This document shows, piece after piece, positions 52,364 to 63,256 of a stretch of DNA of 64,000 nucleotides; position 1 is the stretch's first letter, and every line of letters begins with the position of its first letter. The DNA lies in assembly GCF_001746295.1 (NCBI RefSeq), contig NZ_MJAH01000008.1, forward strand, positions 119,906-183,905, given 5' to 3'. The notes under the pieces are model-generated. The model worked only from the letters and a program-made list of their open reading frames with translations. It did not search any database and was not told where the DNA came from. The position numbers were made by a program, and so were the translations under genes. The DNA is from Streptomyces sp. LUP47B (lineage in GTDB: Bacteria; Actinomycetota; Actinomycetes; Streptomycetales; Streptomycetaceae).

Positions 52364-52762
52364 ATGCACGAGATGTCCATCGCGCTGGCCGTCGTCGACC
52401 AGGTGCAAGAGGCCGCCACACGCGCCCAGGACGTCACGGCGGTGCGATCGGTACGGCTCCAGGTGGGCGCACTGGCCGGCGTCGTACCCGACGCGCTCGC
52501 CTTCTCCTTCGAACTGGCCTGCGCCGGAACCCTGCTGGAAGGCGCCGAACTGATCACAGAAGCGGTGCCGGGGCGGGCCCGCTGCACCCCCTGCGCACAC
52601 GAATGGGCCGTCGGCATGCCGCCCCGGCTGACCTGCCCCGCGTGCGGCGGTACGCGGACCGACCTGCTCGCGGGCCGGGAACTGCAGATCCTCGACGTGC
52701 ACTGGGAGGACAGCGGCCCCGCGCACACGCCCACCCGCGAACCGATCTCCGAGGAGCGCTGA
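52364..52762 (+). CDS. hypA: Nickel metallochaperone HypA
   Basis: 132 aa. The true start is MHEMSIA at 52364, since His2 is a nickel ligand in HypA; the open frame begins 14 codons earlier. Zinc-finger Cys pairs are CTPC and CPAC, spaced normally. It delivers Ni to the large subunit with HypB. A 142-bp gap after the microprotein could hold a second promoter; no clear boxes are present. Confidence 0.95.
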   Translation: MHEMSIALAVVDQVQEAATRAQDVTAVRSVRLQVGALAGVVPDALAFSFELACAGTLLEGAELITEAVPGRARCTPCAHEWAVGMPPRLTCPACGGTRTDLLAGRELQILDVHWEDSGPAHTPTREPISEER

Positions 52763-52764
52763 AC

Positions 52765-53522
52765 ATGTGTCGTGTCGTCGACCTGCGGCAAGCCGTTCTC
52801 GCGAAGAACGACGCGAGCGCCCACGAACTGCGCGCGCACCTCGCGGCTCGCGGCATTGCGGTCGTCAACCTGCTGTCCAGCCCGGGCAGCGGCAAGACCG
52901 CGCTGCTGGAGCGCGAGCTGCTGCGGGCACGGGAGCGGGCCGTCCCCGTCGCGGCGCTGAGCGCCGATCTGGCCACCGAGAACGACGCGGTCCGGCTGGC
53001 GCGTTCGGGAGTCCCCGTCAAGCAGGTGCTCACCGACGGACTGTGCCATCTGGAGGCGGGGATGCTCGCCGGGCACCTGGACGGGTGGCTGCCCGACGAC
53101 ACCCGGCTGCTGTTCGTGGAGAACGTCGGCAACCTGGTCTGCCCGGCCTCCTACGACCTGGGGGAGACTCTGAGGGTCACCCTCGCCTCCGTGACGGAGG
53201 GCGAGGACAAGCCGCTCAAGTACCCCACCGCCTTCGGCCTCGCCCACCTCGTGGTGGTCACCAAGACCGACATCGCGGAGGCCGTCGACTTCGACGAGAC
53301 GGCGTTCCGCGCGAACGTGGAGCAGGTCAATCCCGGAGTCGAGGTCGTCCTGACGTCGGCACGTCGGGGGCAGGGAGTCGGCGCGCTGCTCGACCGGGCG
53401 CTGGGTGCCCTGGACGGCACGCCCGTCCACGCACCGGTCATGGCCCGGGAGCCTCATCACCACGGTCACGGTCATACGCACGCGCACCCGGAGGCCACCG
53501 GCACCACGGCCCACATCCACTC

Positions 53523-53526
<4 letters not shown>
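52765..53526 (+). CDS. hypB: Hydrogenase nickel GTPase HypB
   Basis: 253 aa. P-loop SSPGSGKTALLERELL (about residues 38-53), the family Cys/metal region ATEND, and LVVVTKTDIAEAV (NKxD-type base recognition) are present. The His-rich metal-storage stretch, usually near the N-terminus of HypB, is instead at the C-terminus (HHHGHGHTHAHP). It starts two bases after hypA and overlaps hypF by GTGA. Confidence 0.94.
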
Positions 53527-55913
<2,387 letters not shown>

Positions 55914-55945
55914 GCAAACGCGCGACCCACAGCGAGGAGAGGCTC

Positions 55946-56254
55946 ATGTGCCTGGCGGTACCCGGCAGAGTGCTGGACATCGAGGAACGGGACGGCACCC
56001 GGATGGCCACCGTCGACTTCGGCGGCGTGGTCAAGGAGGTGTGCCTGGAGTACCTGCCCGACCTCCAGGTCGGCGAGTACGCCATCGTCCACGTCGGGTT
56101 CGCCCTGCAGCGGCTGGACGAGGAGTCGGCGCGCCAGACGCTCGAACTCTTCGCCGAACTCGGCCTGTTGCAGGAGGAGTTCGGCGATCCCTGGGAAGCG
56201 GCGGCGGCGGACGCCGCCGGCTCGGAACCGGTGGAAGAGGTGCACAACCAGTGA
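55946..56254 (+). CDS. hypC: Hydrogenase assembly chaperone HypC
   Basis: 102 aa. The essential N-terminal MCLAVPG (Cys2) is intact, followed by the small beta-barrel (VDFGGVVKEVCLEYLPDLQVGEYAIVHVGFA block). The C-terminal tail is acidic. AGGAGAGG precedes the ATG. It carries the Fe(CN)2CO unit with HypD to the large subunit. It overlaps hypD by GTGA. Confidence 0.95.
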   Translation: MCLAVPGRVLDIEERDGTRMATVDFGGVVKEVCLEYLPDLQVGEYAIVHVGFALQRLDEESARQTLELFAELGLLQEEFGDPWEAAAADAAGSEPVEEVHNQ

Positions 56255-57378
56255 AGTACATCGACGAGTTCCAGGACCCGGAGCTGGCACGCCGGCTCCT
56301 CGACGACATCCACGCCACCGTGACCAGGCCGTGGGCCCTGATGGAGGTGTGCGGAGGGCAGACGCACAGCATCATCCGGCACGGCATCGACCAACTCCTG
56401 CCGGACAAGGTCGAGTTGATCCACGGACCTGGCTGTCCGGTGTGCGTGACTCCGCTGGAGGTCATCGACAAGGCACTGGAGATCGCCTCCCGACCGGAGG
56501 TGATCTTCTGCTCCTTCGGTGACATGCTGCGGGTGCCGGGCACCGGACGGGACCTGTTCCAGGTCCGCGGAGAGGGCGGTGACGTGCGCGTCGTCTACTC
56601 ACCGCTCGACGCGCTCGGGATCGCCCAGCAGAACCCGGACCGCGAGGTGGTGTTCTTCGGCATCGGCTTCGAGACGACCGCACCCCCCAACGCCATGACG
56701 GTCCATCAGGCCCGGAAGCTGGGCATCCCGAACTTCAGCATGCTGGTGTCCCACGTCCGGGTGCCTCCCGCCATCGAGGCCATCATGTCGTCGCCGAGCT
56801 GCCGGGTGCAGGGCTTCCTCGCGGCCGGCCATGTCTGCAGCGTGATGGGCATGGGGGAGTACCCGGAACTGGCGATGCGCTTCCGGGTGCCGATCGTGGT
56901 GACGGGCTTCGAGCCACTGGACATCCTTGAAGGCGTGCGCCGTACCGTGCGGCAGCTGGAACGCGGTGAGCACACCGTCGACAACGCCTACGCCCGTGCC
57001 GTTCGCGCGGAGGGCAACCCGGCCGCCCGGGCCATGCTGGAGGACGTCTTCGAGGTCACCGACCGCGCCTGGCGCGGCATCGGAGTGATCCCGCAGAGCG
57101 GCTGGCGGCTGGCGCCGAAGTACCGCGCCTACGACGCCGAGCACCGGTTCTCCGTCGAGGGCATCCGCACGCAGGAGCCGGCCGAGTGCCGCAGCGGTGA
57201 GGTCCTGCAGGGGCTGCTCAAGCCGCACGAGTGCGAGGCCTTCGGCACTCTGTGCACGCCTCGTACACCGCTGGGGGCCACCATGGTCTCCAGCGAGGGA
57301 GCCTGCGCCGCGTACTACCTCTACCGGCGGCTGGACATGCCCGCCACCAAGGCCCAGGAGGCGACCCCCGTTGTCTGA
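56251..57378 (+). CDS. hypD: Hydrogenase Fe-cofactor assembly protein HypD
   Basis: 375 aa. Motifs: CGGQTHS with the catalytic Cys, HGPGCPVCVTP, CSFGDMLRVPG, FFGIGFETTAP, and the C-terminal Fe-S Cys set (CEAFGTLCTPRTPLG, then GACAAYYLY). HypD assembles the Fe(CN)2CO moiety with HypC. GTG start, overlapping hypC by 4 bp; hypE overlaps its end by 8 bp. Confidence 0.96.
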   Translation: MKYIDEFQDPELARRLLDDIHATVTRPWALMEVCGGQTHSIIRHGIDQLLPDKVELIHGPGCPVCVTPLEVIDKALEIASRPEVIFCSFGDMLRVPGTGRDLFQVRGEGGDVRVVYSPLDALGIAQQNPDREVVFFGIGFETTAPPNAMTVHQARKLGIPNFSMLVSHVRVPPAIEAIMSSPSCRVQGFLAAGHVCSVMGMGEYPELAMRFRVPIVVTGFEPLDILEGVRRTVRQLERGEHTVDNAYARAVRAEGNPAARAMLEDVFEVTDRAWRGIGVIPQSGWRLAPKYRAYDAEHRFSVEGIRTQEPAECRSGEVLQGLLKPHECEAFGTLCTPRTPLGATMVSSEGACAAYYLYRRLDMPATKAQEATPVV

Positions 57379-58450
57379 CACCACCGATCTCCCCGTCCCC
57401 GCCCTGGACGTCGAGGCGTGGACGTGTCCGGCGCCGCTGCGGGACCGGCCGCGTGTCGTCATGGGCCACGGCGGCGGCGGAGTGCTCTCCGCCGAACTGG
57501 TCCAGCAGATCTTCGCGCCCGCTTTCGGAGGCGAGGTGCTCGCCCAGATGGGTGACGCCGCCGTCCTCTCCCTGGGCGGTGCCCGGCTGGCGTTCTCGAC
57601 CGACTCCTACGTGGTGCGGCCGCTGTTCTTCCCCGGCGGCAGCATCGGCGACCTGGCGGTCAACGGCACCGTCAACGACCTCGCCATGAGCGGCGCCCGT
57701 GCCGCCTACCTCTCCTGCGGATTCATTCTGGAGGAGGGTGTCGAGCTGGACGTGGTCACGCGCGTGTCCGAGGCGCTGGGCGCGGCCGCGCGCACGGCCT
57801 GCGTGGAGGTGGCCACCGGTGACACCAAGGTGGTGGAGGCCGGCCACGGCGACGGGATCTACATCAACACCGCGGGCATCGGTCTGGTCCCGGCCGGCGT
57901 GGATCTGCGCCCTGAGCGGGTCGTCCCCGGCGACGTCGTGATCGTCAGCGGCGCCATCGGCGTCCACGGGGTGGCGGTCATGAGCGTTCGCGAGGGACTG
58001 GAATTCGGGGTGGAGATCAAGAGCGACTGCGCGGCGCTCGGCGGCCTGGTCGACGCCATGCTCGCCGTCACGCCGGATCTGCACGTCCTGCGCGACCCCA
58101 CCCGAGGCGGCCTGGCCGCCTCGCTCAACGAGATCGCGCAGGCCTCCGGCACCGGAGTGGTCATCCAGGAACGCGACGTGCCTGTCCCGCCGGCCGTGGC
58201 CAACGCCTGCGCCATTCTCGGACTGGACCCCATGTACATCGCCAACGAGGGCAAGCTGGTGGCCTTCGTCCCGCGCGAGCACGCCGACGCCGTCCTCGCG
58301 GCGATGCGCGCCCACCCTCTGGGCGCGGACTCCGTGATCATCGGTGAGGCGGTGGAGGCGCATCCCGGCATGGTCGTGGCACGGACCGGCCTGGGAGGGA
58401 CGCGGGTGGTCGATCTGCCGATCGGGGAGCAACTGCCGAGGATCTGCTGA
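57371..58450 (+). CDS. hypE: Carbamoyl dehydratase HypE
   Basis: 359 aa with a TTG start at 57371, inside the end of hypD. No better start is in frame ahead of the conserved GHGGGG region, although a shorter start a few codons later cannot be excluded. It is an AIR-synthase-fold ATPase: VVMGHGGGGVLSAELVQ near the N-terminus, VVEAGHGDGIYINTAGIG, and the C-terminal PRIC ending with the Cys thiocarboxamidated in cyanide synthesis. Last gene in the hyp run. Confidence 0.95.
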   Translation: MSDTTDLPVPALDVEAWTCPAPLRDRPRVVMGHGGGGVLSAELVQQIFAPAFGGEVLAQMGDAAVLSLGGARLAFSTDSYVVRPLFFPGGSIGDLAVNGTVNDLAMSGARAAYLSCGFILEEGVELDVVTRVSEALGAAARTACVEVATGDTKVVEAGHGDGIYINTAGIGLVPAGVDLRPERVVPGDVVIVSGAIGVHGVAVMSVREGLEFGVEIKSDCAALGGLVDAMLAVTPDLHVLRDPTRGGLAASLNEIAQASGTGVVIQERDVPVPPAVANACAILGLDPMYIANEGKLVAFVPREHADAVLAAMRAHPLGADSVIIGEAVEAHPGMVVARTGLGGTRVVDLPIGEQLPRIC

Positions 58451-58543
58451 CAGGGGCGTCGTTCGCGGAGGAGCTGCCGTCCGGGGCCGATCGGAGCGGA
58501 TCGCTGCGGATCGGATCGAAGCGGGATCGGAGCGCTGATCCGG

Positions 58544-58918
58544 TCAGCGTCCGGGCGGCGGATCCTGTGGGTCCACGCCGGTCTTGGCGGCGGCGTCCTT
58601 GGTACCGCTGGGGCGCTGGGAGCGGCCCTTGCGTCCGGTGTCGCGCCTGCCCTTCTCGTCCGCGTCGCCGTACTCCTCGCCGCTCGTGTTCGGGCTCTTG
58701 ACCGTGTCACCGGGGACGGACTTCGTCTCCTCGGCGGACTTCGTCCGACCCGGACCGGGCTTGCCTGCATGCTCGGCACGGAAGGAGCGTTCGGCGCTCG
58801 GATTGTCCTGCTGACGCGTCTCGTCCACATCGGGCGACCAGCCGTGCTGTCCGGTGCCCTCGTGTCGGCTGGGGCCCTTTCCGTGTGGTGGCTCGGACGA
58901 ACGTGGTTTCTTCGACAT
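58544..58918 (-). CDS. Hydrophilic, probably disordered protein
   Basis: 124 aa from the ATG at 58918 (GGCGGA upstream); an earlier in-frame ATG at 59008 gives 154 aa but is unsupported by spacing. The composition is Pro/Gly/Ser/Lys/Glu-rich with no hydrophobic core, and the ends are basic (KKPRSSEPPHGKG... and DPQDPPPGR). Such proteins are frequent in Streptomyces and often stress-related; the function here is unknown. The A/T-rich stretch 58975-59020 upstream is a probable promoter region. Convergent with hypE. Confidence 0.6.
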   Translation of the reverse strand: MSKKPRSSEPPHGKGPSRHEGTGQHGWSPDVDETRQQDNPSAERSFRAEHAGKPGPGRTKSAEETKSVPGDTVKSPNTSGEEYGDADEKGRRDTGRKGRSQRPSGTKDAAAKTGVDPQDPPPGR

Positions 58919-59115
58919 GGTCGGATCCGCCTTTTCACGGTTGGTGGGGGGCGCTGGCAACGCGTCCCGAGTTACGTGAATTATCCCATCTTGCGTAATT
59001 TTGGTCACTTCATACGTGTCCTTGGGTGGGGGCCTCCTGGAGAGGCCAAGTCGAGCGAACGGTCGACGCGCCGAAGCACTCCGTGATCACTTGGCCTGCG
59101 TGACAAGATCTGGGC

Positions 59116-59640
59116 GTGACGGCGTTGTTCCTGACGGTCGGCCTGCCAGGGGCCGGAAAGACCACCAGAGCGCGGCAGCTGGCTGAGGAGCACAGTGCCC
59201 TGCGGCTGACCCCGGATGAGTGGATGATCCCGCTGTTCGGTGATCCGCAGCCGGAAGGGAAGCGCGATGTGCTGGAAGGACGGCTGCTCCGGCTCGGTCT
59301 GGAGGCGCTGAAGCTGGGGACGAACGTGGTCCTGGATTTCGGATGCTGGTCTCGTGACGAGAGGTCCGCGATCCGCTGGTTGGCGATGTCTGTGGGCGCG
59401 TCCTGTCGCCTTGTGTACGTGCCGGTGGACCATGAGACCCAACGCGCTCGCATCGCCCATCGCCAGTCGACCACCCCTGAGCAGACCTTCGCGATGAGCG
59501 AGACGGACCTCGCGCACTGGAGAACGCTGTTCGAGGAGCCCGACGCCACGGAACTCGATGGACACGAGGTGGGAGCTCCGCCTCCTGGGTGGCCAGGATG
59601 GCTGGAGTGGGCCGCCGACCGGTGGCCATCACTCGCGTGA
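59116..59640 (+). CDS. Small P-loop kinase-like ATPase
   Basis: 174 aa, GTG start. Walker A GLPGAGKTTRARQL (about residues 9-22) is near the N-terminus, followed by LTPDEWMIPLF and VVLDFGCWSRDERSAIRWLA, giving the pattern of AAA_33 / polynucleotide-kinase-like enzymes; a lid-type segment HRQSTTPEQTFAMSE follows. Members phosphorylate small molecules or nucleic acid ends. The substrate is unknown. It stands alone. Confidence 0.8.
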   Translation: MTALFLTVGLPGAGKTTRARQLAEEHSALRLTPDEWMIPLFGDPQPEGKRDVLEGRLLRLGLEALKLGTNVVLDFGCWSRDERSAIRWLAMSVGASCRLVYVPVDHETQRARIAHRQSTTPEQTFAMSETDLAHWRTLFEEPDATELDGHEVGAPPPGWPGWLEWAADRWPSLA

Positions 59641-59909
59641 CTGTCCCGACAACTGGTGGTGATGAGCGAGATCGCCTGGACCAAGCACCGCCGTGTGCAG
59701 TGGTCGCCCACGTTGGCAGTTGCGCGCGACTTTGTGGAACGCGGGCGTCTGCGACCGTTCCGGTGTTCCGGCGTGGATCCGTACTGCTGACGGCGTGCCG
59801 AGGACAGCGGCTGTTCCACCGCGGTGTCCCCATTCGGTCTGCGTCGGGCTCCCCGACTTCTCCCGCAGGTAGGCTTCGGCTGATCAGGCAAAGTCGGCGG
59901 GGACGAGGC

Positions 59910-60974
59910 ATGGGCGGGGTCGAGAAGACGCGGGGCGGCGGGGCCGAGCGGGCGACCTCGCGCGATGTCGCCCGGCTTGCCGGGGTGTCGCACACGGCCG
60001 TGTCCTTCGTCTTCAACGGGCGTGCCCAAGGCAACCTCTCCGCCGAGACGCAGGAGAAGATCCGCAAGGCGGCCGAACAGCTCGGCTACCGGCCGAACGC
60101 GGTCGCCCGTGGTCTGCGCCGGCGTCGTACCGCCGTGATCGGTCTGGTAACGGACGAGATCGCCACCTCGCCGTTCGCCGGGCGGCTGCTGCGCGGGGCC
60201 ATGGACATGGCGTGGAGCAGTGAGCACCTGGTGCTCACCGTCGACTCCGGGCAGGACCCGGTCGCCGAGGACGCGGCTGTCGCCGAACTGCTCGACCGGA
60301 GGGTCGACGGGATCATCTACGCCGCGCTGTCGCTGCGCCGCGCCCGAGTCCCGAAAGGGCTGCACCGCACGTTCGCCGTGCTCGCCAACTGTCTCCCCGA
60401 GGACGGCTCCCTCCCGGCCGTCATCCCCGCCGAGCGGGCCGGCGGCCGCAGCGCCGCGCGTGTCCTTCTCGACGCGGGCCACCGCCGTGTCGCCCTGGTG
60501 GGCGGACTGGACGACATCGCGACCGCGGAACGGCTGCGCGGCTTCCGGGACGCGCTGCGGACGGTGGGCCTGACCGCCGAGAAGGACTGGATCGTGCGGA
60601 CGGGAGGGGAGATCTCCGCCGGGTACCAGGGCGCGCTGCGGCTGCTGGACGGTGTTCCCGCCCACCGGCGGCCCACGGGGATCGTCTGTTACAACGACCG
60701 GGTCGCCGCTGGGGTCCTTCACGCCGCCGCGCGCCTGGGCCTCGACGTGCCCGCGGACCTGTCCGTCGTCGGCTATGACGACCAGGAACACATGGCGGCT
60801 TTCCTCAGCCCGCCCCTCACCACGGTCGCGCTGCCCCATCGTGCGATGGGAGAGACGGCCGTCCGCCTGCTCCTGGACGCCATCGACAGCGGGACCGCGC
60901 CGCCGGTCACCACTCGGCGGCTGGAGTGCCCCGTCGTCACGCGGGGTTCGGTGGGACCAGCTCCCAGCCCGTGA
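59910..60974 (+). CDS. LacI-family regulator of the fructan/sucrose locus
   Basis: 354 aa from the ATG at 59910 (GGACGAGG upstream); the frame is open further upstream without a credible start. A helix-turn-helix with SRDVARLAGVSHTAVSFVFNG (about residues 15-35), a hinge with RPNAVARGLRRRRTAVIGLV, and an effector domain ending DLSVVGYDDQEHMAAFLSPPL. It is convergent with a GH32 gene and their 3' ends overlap by 38 bp. It is likely the repressor of the GH32/ABC genes; operators would lie near the binding-protein gene, beyond the right edge. Confidence 0.9.
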   Translation: MGGVEKTRGGGAERATSRDVARLAGVSHTAVSFVFNGRAQGNLSAETQEKIRKAAEQLGYRPNAVARGLRRRRTAVIGLVTDEIATSPFAGRLLRGAMDMAWSSEHLVLTVDSGQDPVAEDAAVAELLDRRVDGIIYAALSLRRARVPKGLHRTFAVLANCLPEDGSLPAVIPAERAGGRSAARVLLDAGHRRVALVGGLDDIATAERLRGFRDALRTVGLTAEKDWIVRTGGEISAGYQGALRLLDGVPAHRRPTGIVCYNDRVAAGVLHAAARLGLDVPADLSVVGYDDQEHMAAFLSPPLTTVALPHRAMGETAVRLLLDAIDSGTAPPVTTRRLECPVVTRGSVGPAPSP

Positions 60975-62346
60975 CCTGGACGTTCGTCCCCTGCACGGTC
61001 AGCTCCGCGATGTCGTCGTCCCGTCGGTACACCCGTTCCGTGGCCGTCGCCCGGTCACCCGCGAACAGTTCCACCAGCGAGCCGTCCACGAGGATCCGTA
61101 CCGTGAGGGTCTCGCCCGGCGGGGTCGGCAGGACCAGGGGGGCCGTGCCGTCCGGGCGGGAGCGTGGCCAGGCCGTGCGGTCCAGGGTCACCGTGCCGGA
61201 CGCCGGGTCGAGGCGCACGGTCAGTGCGGCCCCGGACGTGGCCCGCAGCAGACTCACGGTCGCCGCCGAACGTGCAGTCACCAGCAGGTCGTACGCGAGA
61301 GGGAGTGGCCGGTGCGCTCCTGGTGCGACCGTGAACGGGACGTCCGCTCGCAGGAGTTCGAGCTCCGGAGCCGGTACGACCCGTAGCGTGCCGTCCTCGT
61401 GGGTGTCCATCACCCGGGGTGCCGTGAGGACGCCGGACCAGCCCGCGCGGTTGACCTCCTCGGGCGGCCGTGACTCCCAGGACCAGCCCCAGAGCAGGGC
61501 GCGGCCCGACTGCGTGTCCTGGAGGACGGAGGGGGCGTAGAAGTCACGGCCGAGGTCCAGCGGGCCGCCGCTCGTCACGGCCGCGAACCTCGGTCCACCG
61601 TCCGCCTGCTCCACCAGACGGCCCGTGACGTACGCGGTGCTCAGCGGGTCGCCGTCCCACAGGGCCACCGCCAGGGCCCAGTCGCCCCCGGGGGTCACCC
61701 ACAACTGCGGGCACTCCCAGCCGGTCGCCCGCTCGCCGAAGGCGCGGACCGCTGCCGGGTCCCGGCCGTCCAGCAGGACCCCGGCGAACCGCCAGTCGTA
61801 CAGGTTCTCACAGTCGTACACCAGGACGGACGGGGTGCCGTCGGCGTGGCCGGCGCCCATCAGCGCCCAGCGGCGTCCGGCGAAGTGGAAGACGAAAGGG
61901 TCCCGGAACATCGTCACGTCCAGGCCGGGCGGTGGGCCGGCTACCACCGGCACCGGCAGTTGCTTCCACCTCTGGAGGCCGTCGTCCTCGGTCACGGCGA
62001 GACAGATCGCGCTCAGACCCCGGTGGTCGTGGTCGATGCCGGAGTACACCGCTGTCGGTACACCACCGTCGTCCACCACGCAGCCGGACCAGCAGCCCGC
62101 CTCGTCCGGGCCGTCGGGGGTGGGGCGCAGGGCGATCCCGTGGTCGTCCCAGTGGGCGAGGTCGGGGCTGGAGGCATGGCCCCAGTGAACGTTCATGTGC
62201 ACGGGGGCATCCGGGTTGTGCTGGTAGAAGAGGTGGTACCGATCGCCCCAGCGGAACGGGCCGTTCGGGTCGTTCATCCAGTTGGCCGGCGGGCGGACCC
62301 TGAAGCGCGGGCTGTTGGCGTCGGTCGACCGGCTCACGGAACTCAA
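60937..62346 (-). CDS. GH32 fructosidase (levanase/invertase-like)
   Basis: 469 aa. A TTG start at 62346 overlaps the TGA of the upstream permease (TTGA) and has AGGAG seven bases ahead; GTG at 62337 is the alternative. No signal peptide, so it works in the cytosol. GH32 motifs: nucleophile Asp in NWMNDPNGP, stabiliser in FRDPFVF, acid/base Glu in WECPQLW, and GWSWESRPPEEV. A beta-sandwich tail follows. It releases fructose from sucrose, inulin- or levan-type oligosaccharides; with the linked importer, imported fructo-oligosaccharides are likely. The longer open frame to 63120 merely runs through the permease in another phase. Confidence 0.93.
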   Translation of the reverse strand: MSSVSRSTDANSPRFRVRPPANWMNDPNGPFRWGDRYHLFYQHNPDAPVHMNVHWGHASSPDLAHWDDHGIALRPTPDGPDEAGCWSGCVVDDGGVPTAVYSGIDHDHRGLSAICLAVTEDDGLQRWKQLPVPVVAGPPPGLDVTMFRDPFVFHFAGRRWALMGAGHADGTPSVLVYDCENLYDWRFAGVLLDGRDPAAVRAFGERATGWECPQLWVTPGGDWALAVALWDGDPLSTAYVTGRLVEQADGGPRFAAVTSGGPLDLGRDFYAPSVLQDTQSGRALLWGWSWESRPPEEVNRAGWSGVLTAPRVMDTHEDGTLRVVPAPELELLRADVPFTVAPGAHRPLPLAYDLLVTARSAATVSLLRATSGAALTVRLDPASGTVTLDRTAWPRSRPDGTAPLVLPTPPGETLTVRILVDGSLVELFAGDRATATERVYRRDDDIAELTVQGTNVQVTGWELVPPNPA

Positions 62347-63242
62347 CGATTGACTCCTGCGGATGTGATGCCCTCGCGCAGAGGGCGCTGGCCGACGAAG
62401 AACACGACGACGGCGGGGATCATGGAGAGGACGACTCCGGCGAGGACGACGGAGATCGAGCCGGTGCCGAGATTGCCCTGGAGGGAGACCAGGCCGAGGG
62501 GCAGCGTGAGGTTCTCGGTGGAGGTTTCGAGGATCAGCGGCCGGAAGAACTCGTTCCAGTGGTAGTTGAAGGCCAGCACGCCGACGATGGCGAGACCCGG
62601 GGCCGCCAATGGGGCGTACACCGACCGGAAGACGCGCCACGGACCCGCGCCGTCGATCATCGCCGCCTCGCCCAGGTCCTTCGGCATGCCCAGGAAGTAC
62701 TGGCGCATCAGGAAGGTGCCGAAGGCCGTCGGGAAAGCCGGGACGATGAGGCCGAGCAGGGTGTCGGTCAGACCCATCGTCTTCAGTTCCAGGAAGACCG
62801 GGACCATCGTGACCTGCAACGGCACCATCATCGTGGCCAGGACCAGCGCGAACAGCGGCTTCTTGAAGCGGAATTCGAGGCGGGCGAAGGCATAGCCCGC
62901 CAGGCCCGCGGTGATCATCTGGCCGGTCGCGATCAGCGCGGTCACCAGGGTGGAGTTCAGTGCGTACAGCCAGACGTCGATCTGTTCGAAGACCCCGCGG
63001 TAGGCGTCGACGGTGGGGTCCGTGGGGATGATCTTCGGCGGCAGGTCGAAGGACTCCGCCGGCTTGCGCAGTGACGTCGACACCGTCCAGATGACCGGGC
63101 CGAGCGTCAACAGGGCGCACAGCGCCAGGCCCGCGATCCGGCCCCAGGGCGCCAGGCCGTGCCGTACGCGTGACGCGGTGGGGCTTGTGCGGGGACCCGG
63201 CATCGAAGCCGATGCCGAACCCGAGAGGGAACTCGTACTCAT
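62343..63242 (-). CDS. Sugar ABC importer permease (MalG-type), GH32 locus
   Basis: 299 aa from the ATG at 63242; a GTG at 63260 overlapping the upstream permease stop (GTGA) would add six residues and is an equally possible coupled start. Six helices, with an EAA-like loop LGEAAMIDGAGPWRVFRSVYAPL about two thirds along. It works with the next (upstream) permease. It ends four bases inside the GH32 start. No ATPase is encoded in the visible part. Confidence 0.9.
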   Translation of the reverse strand: MSTSSLSGSASASMPGPRTSPTASRVRHGLAPWGRIAGLALCALLTLGPVIWTVSTSLRKPAESFDLPPKIIPTDPTVDAYRGVFEQIDVWLYALNSTLVTALIATGQMITAGLAGYAFARLEFRFKKPLFALVLATMMVPLQVTMVPVFLELKTMGLTDTLLGLIVPAFPTAFGTFLMRQYFLGMPKDLGEAAMIDGAGPWRVFRSVYAPLAAPGLAIVGVLAFNYHWNEFFRPLILETSTENLTLPLGLVSLQGNLGTGSISVVLAGVVLSMIPAVVVFFVGQRPLREGITSAGVNR

Positions 63243-63256
63243 CTGACTCACCCGGC

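Noticed and set aside
58489..58534. Repeated GATCGGAGCG units after hypE
   Set aside because: Only two exact copies in simple GATCGG-rich sequence; no clear hairpin or function.
59641..59909. Possible small gene or transposase remnant before the right-hand LacI gene
   Set aside because: No frame gives recognisable protein and no inverted repeats or target duplications were found; treated as leader sequence.
62347..63120. Extension of the GH32 gene into the permease region
   Set aside because: The extra residues are Arg/Pro/His-rich out-of-frame permease sequence; the GH32 fold begins right after the TTG at 62346.
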